Below, in pieces: positions 1 to 5,403 of a DNA stretch of 6,101 nt (the first letter of the stretch is position 1; each line of letters begins with the position of its first letter). The notes beneath the pieces were generated by a model, which was given only the letters and a program-made list of their open reading frames with translations, was not told where the DNA came from and did not search any database. This DNA is from Acidobacteriota bacterium (GTDB lineage Bacteria > Acidobacteriota > Vicinamibacteria > Vicinamibacterales > UBA2999): positions 1-6,101 of the forward strand of contig CANJYC010000124.1 in the NCBI GenBank assembly GCA_947478985.1, given 5' to 3'. The translations under genes and the position numbers were made by a program.

Positions 1-674
1 CTGAACAGGACGTCCTGATAGGCGACGGCAAGGTGTGTGAACGGGTTGAGGTTCAGCAACCGCCCCATGGTGCCGGGTGCGCGCGACAGCGGATAGATGA
101 TGGGGGTCGCGAAGAACCACAGCGTGAGCAGGTTCTGGAGCAGGTCGCGCACGTCGCGAAAGTGTACGGTCAGCGCCGACACCAGGAGGGCGAGCCCGGC
201 GGTCAGCACGAGCTGCACGAACACAATCACCGGGAACCAGAGCAGGTCAGTGCCGTACATGGGCACGCGGTAGTAGATCAGGAACAGCGCAAGGATTGGA
301 AGTCCGAGACCGAAGTGCACCAGGCCCGAGAACACCGTGACAAGCGGGAGCACCTCTGCCGGGAACAGGACCTTGCGGATGAGGTTCCCGCCGGCAATCA
401 GGACATTCGCTGATTCGAGCAGCGACGAGGAGAACCAGGTCCACGGCAGGATGCCGCAGAACATGAAGAGCGCATAAGGCTCCAGTTCCGCCGGGCGCGA
501 TGCGGGCATCACCACGGTGAAGACGAAGGTATAGATGAGAAGGGAGAGCAGCGGGTTCACGAAGGACCAGAAGAAGCCGAGGACCGAACCGCGATAGCGA
601 GCCTTCAGATCGCGCGCGACCAGGCTCTGGACAAGGGCGCGGTAGCGGAACAGGTGGGCAAGATTCGTGAACAC
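1..674 (-). CDS. ABC-2 type polysaccharide/O-antigen exporter permease (Wzm/TagG-like), 3' end missing
   Basis: Membrane permease half of an ABC exporter that would move a lipid-linked polysaccharide, such as O-antigen or teichoic-acid-like polymer, across the inner membrane. The frame stays open to base 1, giving 224 residues; the family is usually about 260-280, so roughly the last 40-50 residues lie outside. Visible features are an amphipathic N-terminus (FRYRALVQSLVARDLKARYR, residues 9-28), the family-typical RGSVLGFFWSFVNPLL segment (28-43), and hydrophobic membrane spans at about 32-56, 68-86, 106-134, 143-168 and 180-195. The pattern TPIIYPLS (190-197) followed by NLNPFTHL (208-215) is characteristic of polysaccharide ABC-2 permeases. 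The GTG at 674 is chosen because it gives the short N-terminus normal for the family; the Shine-Dalgarno sequence is weak. It starts 13 bases after the glycosyltransferase stop, so the two are probably co-transcribed. The partner ATPase (Wzt-like) is not in the window. The family call is firm; the exported polymer is unknown. Confidence 0.9.
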   Translation of the reverse strand, partial: MFTNLAHLFRYRALVQSLVARDLKARYRGSVLGFFWSFVNPLLSLLIYTFVFTVVMPASRPAELEPYALFMFCGILPWTWFSSSLLESANVLIAGGNLIRKVLFPAEVLPLVTVFSGLVHFGLGLPILALFLIYYRVPMYGTDLLWFPVIVFVQLVLTAGLALLVSALTVHFRDVRDLLQNLLTLWFFATPIIYPLSRAPGTMGRLLNLNPFTHLAVAYQDVLF

Positions 675-687
675 GTCAGGCTCACGC

Positions 688-1728
688 TCAATGTTTGCGG
701 CGATAGCGCGGGGGTTGTGGTCTGCCGACGCGATCGACCGGCAGTACGACGCGGCGGAGATCGACGAGGGGTGGAACGGCTTCCCAATCGAAATCCAAGC
801 GCCAGCGCGCAGGGCCGATCTCACGTTTCGGAGCCTGCGCGAGGCCCCATCCTGGCGGATTCTCGTAGACCACTCCGTGGTAGCGCCACCGCTTGTCGCC
901 CCAGGGTGCCTCCTCCTCCCGGCCGGTATACATATTTCGGCTCAGTCGGTAGCTGCCCCGATGATTCAGGTGATAGACCGGGCCGCCTATGTCCACGATC
1001 TCAAAACCCTGGGAGTAAGCCTTGACGAGGAAATTGTGATCCGGCCCGAGCCGGGCCATGCGGTAGACCTCGTTGAATCCGCACAGTTCGTGAATCGATT
1101 CACGGTCGAGCAGGACGAAGTCGCCCGTGCCGCCTTGCAGGAGTGGAGGGCGAAGTCCGCGCGGGCGGCCATCGAGATTACGGGGATCTTCAAGCACGTC
1201 CCAGGTCACATTCGAGGGCTCCGCACCAAGTTTGAGATCGTGGCGCGCGGCGCGGTACAGGGTGCGTGGGAGCAGTTCGCCAGCGCGGAGCGCCTCGAGC
1301 ACACGTTTGCCAAAGAAGACGTCGCAGTTTGTGGAGAGGACGAACTCACCGTTGCTGCGGCGGATGCCGACATTCTTCGCCACGAATTCAAGGTATCCGA
1401 GGCGCGGATTCTGGGACATCGCCTCCTGGTAGCCAGGATCGACCACGTAGGTCTTCAACACGTCGCGGACTTCCGGCAATCTTTCGAGCGTGATATCTGC
1501 GAGGAGGGGCCGGCCCGGCTGGGGTGCCCACTCAATCAGGACGTACTCGTGCCGGATCCCGCGCTCGGTGAGCTCTCGATGATTGAAGCGGAGTGTGCGG
1601 AGGTAGCGCTCGAGAAAATCGGAGCCGTGGTCGTCATTGCGCCCGGTCAGCACGACGCTGAGCGTCGGCCTGGCCTGGTCAGGAACCGGCATGCGCAAGG
1701 AGCTTGCGGGTCCGGGCGTCCAGGACAT
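688..1728 (-). CDS. GT-A fold (family 2-like) glycosyltransferase
   Basis: Probable cytoplasmic sugar transferase that builds the polymer handled by the neighbouring exporter. With the ATG at 1728 it is 346 residues. The N-terminal strand LSVVLTGRND (23-32) is the usual nucleotide-sugar entry strand. AKNVGIRRSNGEFVLSTNCD (117-136) matches the conserved helix-strand leading to the metal-binding acidic residue, here D136 in NCDVFF instead of a canonical DxD. GTGDFVLLDRE (200-210), LGPDHNF (227-233) and YHLNH (252-256) fit the acceptor-side acidic motif and the C-terminal metal-ligand histidine of GT-A enzymes. No membrane span or signal peptide is seen. The start is uncertain. ATG 1728 has a purine-rich GGAAGG eight bases upstream but overlaps the previous gene by 50 bases. 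GTG 1737 and ATG 1692 (overlap only 14 bases) are the alternatives, and 1692 leaves 10 residues before the first strand. Acceptor and donor sugar cannot be told from sequence. Confidence 0.87.
   Translation of the reverse strand: MSWTPGPASSLRMPVPDQARPTLSVVLTGRNDDHGSDFLERYLRTLRFNHRELTERGIRHEYVLIEWAPQPGRPLLADITLERLPEVRDVLKTYVVDPGYQEAMSQNPRLGYLEFVAKNVGIRRSNGEFVLSTNCDVFFGKRVLEALRAGELLPRTLYRAARHDLKLGAEPSNVTWDVLEDPRNLDGRPRGLRPPLLQGGTGDFVLLDRESIHELCGFNEVYRMARLGPDHNFLVKAYSQGFEIVDIGGPVYHLNHRGSYRLSRNMYTGREEEAPWGDKRWRYHGVVYENPPGWGLAQAPKREIGPARWRLDFDWEAVPPLVDLRRVVLPVDRVGRPQPPRYRRKH
1089..1104. repeat. 16-bp perfect palindrome inside the glycosyltransferase gene
   Basis: CGTGAATCGATTCACG reads the same on both strands. 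On the minus strand it encodes part of the DRESIHE segment of the glycosyltransferase. It may be chance, but it resembles a dimeric-regulator half-site pair. Confidence 0.5.
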
Positions 1729-2110
1729 TGGCCGCACCTTCCAGCAGATCGAGTTTCACTTCGGCTGACATGAGATGGTCGCGTGCGGCGACGAGCGTCC
1801 GTTCGGCGTCGTCCAGCCGAAGCTCGAGCGCAGGGAATTCGCTTGTGCGCTTCTGCTCTCGGGCGGCCTGGCGCTCCATATCCGCCTTGAGTTTTTCAAG
1901 GCGCTGGGCCTCTCGCGCAGCCCGTTCATCAGCCTGCTGCAACTGCCTGTGGGCTTCCTCCAGCTTGCTGCGGCACGCCTGCACCTCGGCCCGCGTCTCT
2001 TCCAGTTTGCGTGAGATGCTCTCCACGCGCGACTGCGCGTTCCGGAGGGCTTCCGCCGTCTCTGCATGCCGGGCGGCCGTGACCAGCCCGGCGAACCTGA
2101 GCAATCCCAT
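1679..2110 (-). CDS. Coiled-coil protein at the head of the polysaccharide gene set, function unknown
   Basis: A 143-residue protein not recognised as any named family. A short, moderately hydrophobic, basic N-terminus (MGLLRFAGLVTAARHA) leads into one long coiled coil. Residues 22, 29, 36, 43, 50, 57, 71, 78, 92, 99, 106, 113 and 120 are all L, V, M or F in a single seven-residue register; only A64 and E85 depart from it. The positions three residues later are mostly Ala or other small or apolar residues (A25, I32, A53, A60, L74, L95, A102, A109, A116, L123). The remaining positions are rich in E, R, K and Q. P93 is the only helix breaker. The tail (124-143) is less regular. There is no signal peptide or convincing transmembrane span. 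The ATG at 2110 is the only start candidate before an in-frame stop, and it has no Shine-Dalgarno sequence. It overlaps the glycosyltransferase gene downstream, which implies one operon. A scaffold, chain-length or envelope-anchoring role is conceivable but is inference only. Confidence 0.8.
   Translation of the reverse strand: MGLLRFAGLVTAARHAETAEALRNAQSRVESISRKLEETRAEVQACRSKLEEAHRQLQQADERAAREAQRLEKLKADMERQAAREQKRTSEFPALELRLDDAERTLVAARDHLMSAEVKLDLLEGAANVLDARTRKLLAHAGS
1694..1708 (-). repeat. Small inverted repeat just before the alternative glycosyltransferase start
   Basis: Arms CGCAAG and CTTGCG surround a three-base loop, ending one base before ATG 1692. If it forms in the mRNA it would hinder initiation at 1692, which slightly favours ATG 1728. 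It also lies in the last codons of the coiled-coil gene. Confidence 0.4.
1735..1742 (-). promoter_or_regulatory. Ribosome-binding site favouring the ATG at 1728
   Basis: Read on the minus strand this is GGAAGGTG, with AAGG placed eight bases before ATG 1728. No comparable purine tract precedes ATG 1692. It is the main reason for choosing 1728 as the glycosyltransferase start. It lies inside the coding sequence of the upstream coiled-coil gene, so translation would be coupled. Confidence 0.4.
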
Positions 2111-2145
2111 CCGATGTGTATACTACACGCTCCGCAAACTGACGC
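2111..2145. promoter_or_regulatory. Compact divergent promoter region with a 13-bp inverted repeat
   Basis: These 35 bases separate the two divergent start codons (ATG 2110 on minus, GTG 2146 on plus). They contain GTGTA-TAC-TACAC at 2116-2128, an inverted repeat with 5-bp arms. Inside it are a plus-strand TATACT (2119-2124) and a minus-strand TATACA (2122-2117), both good -10 hexamers. The plus hexamer would start transcription near 2131, about 15 bases before GTG 2146. The minus hexamer would start it near 2110, at the ATG itself, which suggests a leaderless mRNA. No good -35 hexamer is seen on either side at about 17 bp spacing. The repeat could also be an operator. Promoter activity is inferred, not shown. 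Confidence 0.45.
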
Positions 2146-2529
2146 GTGTCTCCAGACCAGTCCCTGAACGATCGGCTGATCAGCCTTGCCAGGCTGCTCG
2201 AACAATTGCCCGCACCGGGTACGTCCGCCCCGACTGCGGAAGGCCTCGCTGCCGGGTCACTCGCTCACATTCCGGACGAGAGACTTGCGTCGCTGGGTGC
2301 GCGGCTTGCGCTGCGACAGGACGTCACCGAACTGGACGCCGAAGATGCCCTGCTACTGCGTTTGCTTCTACAGGATTACGTGACGGCCGTTGGCATCCTG
2401 CGTGCCCGCGTTCGCGAAGTGGAAGCGCAGTTGCTGGACGTCGAGGGGACGATTAGGAAGAGCCGCCGCGCCATCCGGATCGCGCGGGGAGACGACGGCA
2501 AGCCAGGCGCGGCTCCCGCCGACGCATAG
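2146..2529 (+). CDS. Hypothetical 127-residue helical protein
   Basis: Not recognised. The reading frame has codon use like its neighbours (GC-rich third positions), and no competing long frame covers it, so I take it as a real gene. The N-terminal part (1-22) is predicted helical (LNDRLISLARLLEQL), followed by a Pro/Ala/Gly-rich linker (22-40). A longer helical region runs from about 43 to 111, including DALLLRLLLQDYVTAVGILRAR and a heptad-like REVEAQLLDVEGTIRKSRR. The tail (112-127) is low-complexity and ends in Ala/Pro/Asp. There is no signal peptide, membrane span, cysteine or recognisable catalytic motif. GTG 2146 is the first possible start, because an in-frame TGA lies at 2140-2142; it has no obvious Shine-Dalgarno sequence. 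The gene diverges from the coiled-coil gene and converges on atpC. Helical content could suit a small protein-protein interaction role, but no function can be assigned. Confidence 0.7.
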   Translation: MSPDQSLNDRLISLARLLEQLPAPGTSAPTAEGLAAGSLAHIPDERLASLGARLALRQDVTELDAEDALLLRLLLQDYVTAVGILRARVREVEAQLLDVEGTIRKSRRAIRIARGDDGKPGAAPADA

Positions 2530-2551
2530 CCTCGAACACCGGCTCCCGCCG
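2510..2551. repeat. 12-base direct repeat, two copies 30 bases apart
   Basis: CGGCTCCCGCCG occurs at 2510-2521, inside the last codons of the 127-residue gene, and again at 2540-2551, as the core of the intergenic hairpin. Flanking bases differ on both sides, so the match is exactly 12 bases. Each copy is itself a short hairpin (CGGC/GCCG around TCCC). Confidence 0.6.
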
Positions 2552-2555
2552 GTGT
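2536..2555. terminator. Hairpin between convergent genes, possible bidirectional terminator
   Basis: ACACCGGC-TCCC-GCCGGTGT forms a perfect 8-bp, GC-rich stem with a four-base loop. It sits between the stop of the plus-strand gene (2527-2529) and the atpC stop (2558-2556), abutting the latter. Its position is right for ending transcription from both sides. Neither side has a run of T after the stem, so it may instead protect 3' ends or work with Rho. Confidence 0.55.
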
Positions 2556-2978
2556 CTACGCCCTCGTCCTCGCCCGCGACGCGACCTGCAACCTGATCAG
2601 CGACTTGAGCATGGCGATGCGGGCACGCTCCGCGTCGAGATCGAGGTTCGGCCTCGCCAGCCGTTCTTCAGCGCGCTTCTTGGCTGCCTCGGCGCGCGTG
2701 ATGTCGATCTCCTGCGCCTTCTCGGCAATCTGCGCCAGTATCGTCACACGGTCAGGCAGCACTTCTACGAAGCCCCCGGCCAGCGAGAGAAAGTGCTTCT
2801 CCGTGCCGGTGCGGTACCACAGCTCGCCAACGGCCAGCGTCGACAGCAGTGGCGTGTGGCCGGGCAGGATGCCCAGGTATCCTTCGGACCCTGGCACCTG
2901 CACTTCGTCTACGTCTTCACGGACCAGCGAGCGATCCGGCGTGACGATCTCGAGAGCGATTTTTGTCGGAAGTGCCAT
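2556..2978 (-). CDS. atpC: F-type ATP synthase epsilon subunit
   Basis: Subunit of the F1 central stalk. It binds gamma and the c-ring, couples rotation, and in bacteria can restrain ATP hydrolysis. The 140-residue length is normal. The N-terminal beta-sandwich (about 1-85) shows the family hallmarks: IVTPDRSLV (11-19), PGSEGYLGILPGHTPLLSTL (29-48) and GGFVEVLPDRVTILA (68-82). The C-terminal helical pair (about 90-135), with its Ala/Glu/Arg-rich first helix RAEAAKKRAEERL (95-107), is complete, so the form able to inhibit is retained. It is the last gene of the visible operon, 11 bases after atpD. AGGGA (2991-2987), starting within the atpD stop codon, is eight bases before the ATG. The tail RARTRA is basic. 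The identification is secure. Confidence 0.96.
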   Translation of the reverse strand: MALPTKIALEIVTPDRSLVREDVDEVQVPGSEGYLGILPGHTPLLSTLAVGELWYRTGTEKHFLSLAGGFVEVLPDRVTILAQIAEKAQEIDITRAEAAKKRAEERLARPNLDLDAERARIAMLKSLIRLQVASRARTRA

Positions 2979-2986
2979 CAGCAGAA

Positions 2987-2991
2987 TCCCT
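2987..2991 (-). promoter_or_regulatory. Ribosome-binding site of atpC
   Basis: AGGGA on the minus strand shares bases with the atpD TAG stop and stands eight bases before the atpC ATG, so atpC translation is probably coupled to the end of atpD. Confidence 0.55.
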
Positions 2992-4450
2992 ACTGGGCGG
3001 CCTTCATCGTCTTCGCCTTTTCGATGGCCTCTTCAATCGTGCCGACCAGGTAGAACGCCTGTTCCGGCAGATCGTCGTGCTTGCCCTCGACGATTTCCTT
3101 GAAGCCGCGAATCGTATCAGCGATGGTCACGTACTTACCCTTGAAGCCCGTGAACTGCTCGGCCACGAAGAAGGGCTGCGACAGGAAACGCTGCAGCTTG
3201 CGCGCGCGCGTCACGGTCTGCTTGTCTTCTTCCGAGAGCTCGTCGATGCCGAGAATCGCGATGATGTCCTGCAGGTCCTTGTAGCGCTGGAGGATCTGCT
3301 TCACGGAGCGAGCCACGCCGTAGTGCTCCTCGCCCAGGATGCGCGGGTCGAGAATACGCGACGTGGAGGCCAGCGGATCGACGGCCGGGTAGATTCCGAG
3401 TTCGGCAATCTGTCGCGAGAGGTTGGTCGTCGCGTCGAGGTGCGCGAATGTGGTCGCCGGTGCCGGATCGGTATAGTCGTCGGCGGGCACATAGATGGCC
3501 TGCACCGAGGTAATCGACCCGTTCTTGGTCGACGTGATGCGTTCCTGCAACTCACCCATTTCGGTCAGCAGTGTCGGCTGGTAACCGACGGCTGACGGCA
3601 TGCGGCCGAGCAGCGCCGACACCTCGGAGCCCGCCTGTGTAAAGCGGAAGATGTTGTCGATGAACAGGAGCACGTCCTTGTTCTCGGCGTCACGGAAGTA
3701 CTCGGCGACGGTCAGCGCCGACAGGCCGACGCGCAGACGCGCACCGGGCGGCTCCGTCATCTGTCCATAGACCAGTGCGGCGCGCGACTTCGAGGGATCG
3801 TTGACGTCGATCACGCCCGATTCCTGGAATTCCAGCCAAAGGTCGTTGCCTTCACGTGTGCGTTCACCGACACCGCCAAACACGGAGACGCCACCGTGCT
3901 TCATGGCGATGTTGTGAATCAGCTCCATGATGATGACGGTCTTGCCGACACCAGCACCGCCGAACAGCCCGATCTTTCCACCCTGCAGATACGGCTCGAG
4001 GAGGTCGATGACCTTGATGCCGGTCTCGAACATCTTCAACTCGGTCGACTGCTGCTCGAGCGTCGGTGCATGGCGGTGAATCGGCCAGCGCTCCTTCGAC
4101 TGCACGGGGCGATCAGGGAAGTCCACCGGCTCACCGAGCACATTCATGACGCGGCCGAGGGTCTCCGGGCCGACGGGCATCGAAATCGCCGAGCCGGTGT
4201 CGATCACCTTCATGCCGCGGGTCATGCCGTCTGTTGCCTTCATGGCCACGGCGCGGACACGGTTCTCGCCCAGGTGCTGCTCGACCTCGGCGACGACGTC
4301 GATCTTCTCTATCCCCGGGCCACCCTCGGAGACAATGCGGACGGCGTTGTAGATTTCCGGGAGGCCGCCCGTGAATTCGATGTCGATCACCGGTCCAATG
4401 ACCTGAACCACCTTGCCAATGCGCTGTGCTGCTGCTGTTGCGGTCGCCAT
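2990..4450 (-). CDS. atpD: F-type ATP synthase beta subunit (catalytic)
   Basis: Catalytic subunit of F1; three copies alternate with alpha and make ATP from ADP and phosphate, driven by gamma rotation. It is 486 residues, full length for the family (about 460-490). Visible motifs in order are the N-terminal beta-barrel (about 10-85), P-loop GGAGVGKT (164-171, with K170 and T171), GERTREGND (195-203, where E196 is the catalytic glutamate and R197 the adjacent phosphate ligand), Walker B LLFIDNIF (261-268, D265), GIYPAVDPL (352-360, with the adenine-contacting Tyr354), and DELSEED (403-409), the lever that contacts gamma and epsilon. All key residues are present. The first eight residues (MATATAAA) are a small low-complexity extension coded partly by GCA repeats. 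The ATG at 4450 has a good Shine-Dalgarno sequence. Its 86-base leader separates it from atpG, whereas the other gaps in the operon are 0 and 11 bases. Confidence 0.98.
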   Translation of the reverse strand: MATATAAAQRIGKVVQVIGPVIDIEFTGGLPEIYNAVRIVSEGGPGIEKIDVVAEVEQHLGENRVRAVAMKATDGMTRGMKVIDTGSAISMPVGPETLGRVMNVLGEPVDFPDRPVQSKERWPIHRHAPTLEQQSTELKMFETGIKVIDLLEPYLQGGKIGLFGGAGVGKTVIIMELIHNIAMKHGGVSVFGGVGERTREGNDLWLEFQESGVIDVNDPSKSRAALVYGQMTEPPGARLRVGLSALTVAEYFRDAENKDVLLFIDNIFRFTQAGSEVSALLGRMPSAVGYQPTLLTEMGELQERITSTKNGSITSVQAIYVPADDYTDPAPATTFAHLDATTNLSRQIAELGIYPAVDPLASTSRILDPRILGEEHYGVARSVKQILQRYKDLQDIIAILGIDELSEEDKQTVTRARKLQRFLSQPFFVAEQFTGFKGKYVTIADTIRGFKEIVEGKHDDLPEQAFYLVGTIEEAIEKAKTMKAAQ

Positions 4451-4536
4451 CTGTGATTCCTTCTTCTCCGTAGGCCTTGGGGCTACAGGGCCCTGGGCTC
4501 AGTGCTGTCCGGCCGCCATCAATGGCCGCGTGGTTT
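4451..4536 (-). other. atpG-atpD intergenic leader
   Basis: An 86-base untranslated stretch, the longest gene-free stretch in the window. Read on the minus strand it holds GCCAT-TG-ATGGC, the self-complementary CAGGGCCCTG (4475-4484), and an imperfect GTAG...CTAC stem-loop (4470-4486), then the atpD ribosome-binding site. No T-run follows any of these, so a terminator is unlikely. No promoter is evident. It could be an mRNA processing or stability element, but none of the stems is strong. Confidence 0.35.
4458..4462 (-). promoter_or_regulatory. Ribosome-binding site of atpD
   Basis: AAGGA on the minus strand, within a purine-rich GGAGAAGAAGGAA tract, lies seven bases before the atpD ATG. It is the strongest Shine-Dalgarno sequence in the window, fitting the higher demand for beta (three per complex) than for gamma or epsilon. 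Confidence 0.65.
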
Positions 4537-5403
4537 TTACGTCGCGGCCGCGCCGGACACAACCTCGATGATTTCCCGCGTGATCGCCGCCTGCCGCACC
4601 TTGTTCATGTAGAGCGTCAGGTTCTCGATCATGTCCGCCGAATTCCGTGTCGCCGCATCCATGGCCGTCATCTGGGCGGCGAAGAATGATGCGTTGGATT
4701 CGAGCAGCGCCCGATAGATCTGGATTTCGACGTGCCGCGGCAGCAGGTCCTGGAAGATCTGTTCTGGCGTCGGTTCGTAGAGATAGTCGACGTCAGGGCC
4801 ACCTGCTCCACCTGATTCAAGCCTGGGGATCGGCAGCAACCGCTCGACGACAACGCGCTGCGTCATCACGGACTTGAATTCGTTGTAGACCAGGTAGACG
4901 CTCGTCGCTTTCCCGCTCGTGAACTCCTCAATCGCCGTCTTGGCAATGTTCTGCGCGTGCGCAAACGACAGGCGCTGGAACAAACCGACCTGCTCGTAGC
5001 GCACGTCATAGCCACGGCGGCGGAAGAACTCGCGCCCTTTGCGGCCGATCAGGCCGAGGGCAATCTCGCGCCCCTGCCCCTCGTTGACGATGAATTGTCC
5101 GGCGGCCTTGATGATGTTCGAATTGAAGCTGCCGCACAGGCCTCGGTCGCCGCTGATGACGAAGAGCAGCGGGCTCGCGTCGGTCTGATCCGGCATCCGC
5201 AGCAGCGGGTGCGCGTCCTGATCAACGCGTGAGACGAGCCCGTTCAGCACCTTCAGCATCCGCTGCGCAAACGGCCGCGCGGAGACGACCCGCTCCTGCG
5301 CGCGCTTGAGGCGCGAGGCCGCGATCATCTTCATCGCCTTGGTGATCTGCTGCGTCGACTTGACCGCGCGAATCCGGCGACGGAGGTCAATGAGAGAAGG
5401 CAT
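4537..5403 (-). CDS. atpG: F-type ATP synthase gamma subunit
   Basis: Rotor shaft of F1; it turns inside the alpha3beta3 ring and links it to the c-ring. The 288 residues match the usual 285-300. The N-terminal helix carries the family signature LRRRIRAVKSTQQITKAMKM (7-26), followed by ASRLKRAQ (29-36). The Rossmann-like middle domain contains SGDRGLCGSFN (84-94). The C-terminal helix runs through ESNASFFAAQMTAMDAATRN (235-254) to the signature ITREIIEVVSGA (274-285). Both helices of the antiparallel coiled-coil shaft are complete. A small Gly/Pro-containing loop (SGGAGGPD, 197-204) sits before the C-terminal helix and is the most variable part. The ATG follows the atpA TAA with no base between (TAAATG), and there is no strong Shine-Dalgarno sequence, so reinitiation by ribosomes leaving atpA is likely. 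The call is secure. Confidence 0.97.
   Translation of the reverse strand: MPSLIDLRRRIRAVKSTQQITKAMKMIAASRLKRAQERVVSARPFAQRMLKVLNGLVSRVDQDAHPLLRMPDQTDASPLLFVISGDRGLCGSFNSNIIKAAGQFIVNEGQGREIALGLIGRKGREFFRRRGYDVRYEQVGLFQRLSFAHAQNIAKTAIEEFTSGKATSVYLVYNEFKSVMTQRVVVERLLPIPRLESGGAGGPDVDYLYEPTPEQIFQDLLPRHVEIQIYRALLESNASFFAAQMTAMDAATRNSADMIENLTLYMNKVRQAAITREIIEVVSGAAAT

Noticed and set aside
33..444. Small open frames on both strands in the permease region
   Set aside because: The continuous minus-strand frame from 674 to base 1 encodes a recognisable ABC-2 permease; the small frames are its shadows.
667..1773. A long plus-strand open frame (about 368 codons) opposite the glycosyltransferase
   Set aside because: It is the antisense shadow of a GC-rich gene. 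The minus strand encodes recognisable GT-A motifs over the same bases, while the plus product shows no family features.
1704..2456. Plus-strand open frame spanning the coiled-coil gene and the 127-residue gene
   Set aside because: The product is Ser/Arg/Ala-rich, as expected from reading a coiled-coil gene antisense. It crosses a promoter region and conflicts with two better-supported genes.
3198..3212. Alternating GC dinucleotide run (possible Z-DNA or simple repeat)
   Set aside because: It is short and fully explained by Arg/Ala codons in the conserved TRARKL segment of the beta subunit.
2963..3595. Plus-strand open frames opposite atpD (also 3896-4456)
   Set aside because: They are shadows of the highly conserved beta-subunit gene, with no independent start signal or family match.
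4531..4539. A T-run next to a GC-rich hairpin-like segment, resembling an intrinsic terminator
   Set aside because: The T-run is on the plus strand, while the genes are transcribed from the minus strand, where it reads as A. No plus-strand gene ends there.
4131..4562. Minus-strand alternative frame overlapping the atpD start and the atpG-atpD leader
   Set aside because: It is out of frame with atpD and composed of Arg/Gly/His-rich low-complexity sequence typical of shifted frames.
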